Part shown: positions 36,780 to 38,666 of the stretch, piece by piece
How positions within the stretch are numbered: position 1 is the first letter of the stretch
Layout: the number at the start of each line of letters is the position of its first letter
Source: a virus
Direction: 5' to 3' (one strand)
IMG/VR virus record: IMGVR_UViG_3300023174_000346
Coordinates: 1 to 38,666 of that record
Length of the DNA: 38,666 nucleotides
Notes under the pieces: model-generated
Database searches by the model: none
What the model was told of the DNA's origin: nothing
The model's input: the letters and a program-made list of their open reading frames with translations, nothing else
Made by a program: the position numbers and the translations under genes

Positions 36780-36974
36780 CTATTCAGCCAATAGGACTAA
36801 TCTACCAGCCCCTTCACCTATGTCACTTATTGTCTTTGCGCCTAAATCCTTTTGGCAGACATAAACCCATTGGTGAATTGTGTCGGGTTCTGTGCTAACC
36901 GCTTCGTATTTAGCCTCAGATTCGCAAAATTGGCAAACTGGAATTGTAGGTAAATAAAGGTTGAGCGTGTCCAT
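36780..36974 (-). CDS. Small protein with CxxC knuckle (64 residues)
   Basis: The peptide has VCQFCESEAKYEAVS, a CxxC pair, and VYVCQKDLGAK with a further Cys. The pattern resembles half of a zinc ribbon. It is located between fibre and minor tail genes. The function is unknown. Confidence 0.6.
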   Translation of the reverse strand: MDTLNLYLPTIPVCQFCESEAKYEAVSTEPDTIHQWVYVCQKDLGAKTISDIGEGAGRLVLLAE

Positions 36975-36977
36975 TAT

Positions 36978-37208
36978 TTACTTAGGCAGAACAAAACCTG
37001 TTTGTTGTAATTTTTCCTCTGCTGTTGGTATTGCTTTAGGATATTTAATGCCGTCAGGGTTTTCTACTTTGCTATTATATTTATCGCAAATAGCCTGTGC
37101 GTGTAGTTCGGCAGAGGCTTTATCTGTATAAGGCCATTGGTCAGGAAAATCTTGACCGTCTTGACGATAGGTAACAAGAGCATCTTTATCTACTTTAAAT
37201 GTAAGCAT
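36978..37208 (-). CDS. Small protein of unknown function (76 residues)
   Basis: Starts MLTFKVDKDALVTYRQDGQDFPDQWPYTDKASAELHAQAICDKYNS and ends VLPK. It is a short alpha/beta, acidic protein. Small proteins in this slot often assist fibre assembly, but no direct evidence exists here. Confidence 0.6.
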   Translation of the reverse strand: MLTFKVDKDALVTYRQDGQDFPDQWPYTDKASAELHAQAICDKYNSKVENPDGIKYPKAIPTAEEKLQQTGFVLPK

Positions 37209-37217
37209 TTTTTCTCC

Positions 37218-38351
37218 TTATACCGCAGTTGACCAAACTGCAATAGTTAGGCTTGTATCGGCTGGATTAGTACCAGTACCGTTTACAAGAACCCAAATAC
37301 CATTACCATACCCTAAGGCATTTTGTGTTGTAACGCTAGGTCCAGTTGAAGGAGCAGTAGCACTCCAGCCTGGTACATTTTCTACTTTTTCTAAAGAAAA
37401 AGCGTATCGGTTGTAACTGCCAGTGCTAAATCTATTAAAAATATCTGCTCCAGTATATGTATATAAAATTTGATTACTTTGACCACCGTTAGAATTTATA
37501 TCTATACCATAATATTTAGAGTTAACACTATCCCAAATAGGCAACATTCTTTGGGTGTCAGATCCACTAGGAAGACTTGAAACTGCATAAGAAGGGGGTC
37601 CTTGTATCTCATAAGGCGCTGTATCCCATTGCGTTGATACAGAAGCAGATGACCTTCTTGCCTGTTGACCAGCAAGAGTAGCAAACTTATCTACATGAGG
37701 CATATACCAAATATAACCAGCATCAGTAGCACTATTGTAAACAGGAGCAAAATTCCAAGTAGTTCCGTTTGTAGAGTAATAGGCTTGTTGATTAGCGGTA
37801 GATAATTGATTACCTGCTACTATTACAGTTTGAGCAGTATTTACGGCTATGCTTCTAATACTATTTGTTGGAGTAAGTCTTGCAGTCCAAGTAATCCCGT
37901 CAGGTGATGTAGAAAGTGAATTTACCGCACCAGCGTCACCGATTAAAATAAATAAGTTTATTGACCCAACAACCCATATAACATCGAAAACCGTGCTTGT
38001 TCCAACAAGTTGGCTTGTTCGTGCAGTCCAACTTCCACCAGGAGTTCCTGAATAACAATAGTTGTTAACACCCGCAACAACCCAAGTTGTACCGTTAAAT
38101 GCAATTGCTCTTATTGCCGCATTAGTAGGAAAAATTACTTGATAATTCCAAGTTTTTGCGTCAGTAGAATAACCAATAACGCCAGTACTGGTACCAAAAA
38201 TATAATAACCGCCAACATAATAAACTTTAGTATAGGCATACCCTATGACTTGTGTACTACGCGCTCCGCTTAAAGAACCAAAATTAGGATTGCTATAAGA
38301 AGTCCATACTTTTGTTGTTGATTTGATGACTGGTAAAGTGCTAATGCCCAT
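37218..38351 (-). CDS. Beta-propeller-like tail protein, possible receptor binding
   Basis: A 377-residue protein with repeated blades such as TKVYYVGGYYIFGTSTGVIGYSTDAKTWNYQV, AIRAIAFNGTTWVVAGVNNYCYSGTPGGSWTAR, FILIGDAGAVNSLSTSPDGITWTAR and IRSIAVNTAQTVIVAGN...YYSTNGTTWNF. The W-V-A-G-x...S-x-D-G-x-T-W pattern is that of BNR/sialidase-like or WD-type propellers in phage appendage proteins. It lies among the fibre genes and carries no AAGCTT site. Host-surface binding is inferred. AAGGAAGG precedes the ATG. Confidence 0.75.
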   Translation of the reverse strand: MGISTLPVIKSTTKVWTSYSNPNFGSLSGARSTQVIGYAYTKVYYVGGYYIFGTSTGVIGYSTDAKTWNYQVIFPTNAAIRAIAFNGTTWVVAGVNNYCYSGTPGGSWTARTSQLVGTSTVFDVIWVVGSINLFILIGDAGAVNSLSTSPDGITWTARLTPTNSIRSIAVNTAQTVIVAGNQLSTANQQAYYSTNGTTWNFAPVYNSATDAGYIWYMPHVDKFATLAGQQARRSSASVSTQWDTAPYEIQGPPSYAVSSLPSGSDTQRMLPIWDSVNSKYYGIDINSNGGQSNQILYTYTGADIFNRFSTGSYNRYAFSLEKVENVPGWSATAPSTGPSVTTQNALGYGNGIWVLVNGTGTNPADTSLTIAVWSTAV

Positions 38352-38364
38352 TATTTAACCTTCC

Positions 38365-38666
38365 TTAAACAATCGTAATGCCTGATACCATAGCATCTAT
38401 TTGAGGTATAGAAGTGCCAACTGAAATCTTTTTAGTAGTAGCGAAGTATTGTTTAATATCTAAAAAAGTAGATGAGTTTGCCGCAATAGATAATTGCTCT
38501 GCTACCGAAACATTATCTATTGTTAAATTTACCGTAGCCGCATTTGGAGTTGGGTTAGAAAATATAGCGTTGGTGACAATGCCATTGGTCGAGGCTGCTA
38601 AAGTGTAGACATCAGGGAATTTGCCAAACGCGCCTTGTGAAATAGCGGTTGAAGCAAGTGTTGCGG
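38365..38666 (-). CDS. Tail fibre protein, C-terminal part (cut by window edge)
   Basis: The frame is open at the right edge and ends with TAA at 38365. It encodes the same sequence as the last part of the gene at 1-726, then adds KKISVGTSIPQIDAMVSGIT and IV before the stop. It is thus the C-terminus of that fibre protein if the ends are joined. The last 50 residues include TNAIFSNPTPNAATVNLTIDN and a beta-rich end, typical of a trimeric tip. Eight silent differences separate the two copies. Confidence 0.75.
   Translation of the reverse strand, partial: ATLASTAISQGAFGKFPDVYTLAASTNGIVTNAIFSNPTPNAATVNLTIDNVSVAEQLSIAANSSTFLDIKQYFATTKKISVGTSIPQIDAMVSGITIV
38431..38666. repeat. Terminal direct repeat, right copy (matches 1-236)
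   Basis: See the left copy at 1-236. There are 228 identities in 236 positions, with no gaps. Joining the two copies reconstructs one continuous fibre gene. Confidence 0.9.

Noticed and set aside
1-38666. Prophage or temperate phage
   Set aside because: Two helix-turn-helix (Xis-like) proteins are present, but no integrase, attachment core or CI-like repressor is recognisable.
1-38666. tRNA genes or CRISPR arrays
   Set aside because: No T-loop-like GGTTCGA with paired stems and no regularly spaced repeats were seen. The 36470-36490 sequence with GATTCGAAC lies inside a gene and lacks the other arms.

Overview
The window looks like one nearly complete genome of a tailed phage (siphovirus morphology) of about 38.4 kb. 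The last 236 bases (38431-38666) repeat the first 236 in the same reading frame, so the molecule is probably circular in the assembly, or circularly permuted or terminally redundant, with the cut inside a tail-fibre gene. The host is most likely an actinobacterium. The best evidence is a WhiB-family iron-sulfur regulator at 27748-28119, a family confined to Actinobacteria and their phages. The fairly AT-rich sequence (judged by eye, not computed) would suit a small-genome freshwater actinobacterium, but that is inference. I see no integrase or lysogeny repressor, so a lytic lifestyle is likely. There is no tRNA gene, CRISPR array, insertion sequence or DNA polymerase.

All genes but one are on the minus strand, so the genome reads from right to left. 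A long late operon appears to start at a promoter near 22839 and runs: tiny zinc ribbon, lytic transglycosylase, HNH nuclease, SSB, ParB-like protein, TET/JBP-like dioxygenase, glycosyltransferase, HAD-like protein, small and large terminase, portal, MuF-like protein, a 973-residue protease-scaffold fusion, major capsid protein with an inserted Ig/FnIII-like domain, head-tail connectors, tail tube, the two chaperone frames joined by a -1 frameshift at CCCAAAA, tape measure, distal tail protein and fibre proteins. It then crosses the contig junction (position 1/38666) to more fibre proteins, a minor tail protein, a small membrane protein, a CHAP endolysin and a holin. It probably ends at a hairpin at 34423-34448.

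A second block (34352 to 31483) starts beside two perfect DnaA boxes and encodes small proteins, a calcineurin-like phosphoesterase and a cytosine-C5 DNA methyltransferase. The only plus-strand gene (30909-31508) encodes a proteasome/HslV-like Ntn-hydrolase. It converges on the methyltransferase and diverges from the third block. That block (30772 to 22975) holds replication and recombination genes: ERF-like protein, helix-turn-helix proteins, Cas4-like nuclease, WhiB, a replication initiator with four internal iterons, and a RusA-like resolvase. These are followed by a chain of very small, often cysteine-rich proteins that overlap by 1 to 4 bases.

The strongest candidate for an interesting system is DNA hypermodification. 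The C5 methyltransferase, the TET-like 5-methylcytosine dioxygenase and the glycosyltransferase (with the adjacent HAD and ParB-like genes) form a plausible path from C to 5mC to 5hmC to a glycosylated cytosine before packaging. Separately, the palindrome AAGCTT occurs about sixty times by hand count, around five times the chance expectation, in all reading frames. It may be a modification target or a host-type iterated palindrome. Other notable features are the phage Ntn-hydrolase, the iteron origin inside the initiator gene, the paired DnaA boxes, and the divergence between the two contig ends, which is entirely synonymous.
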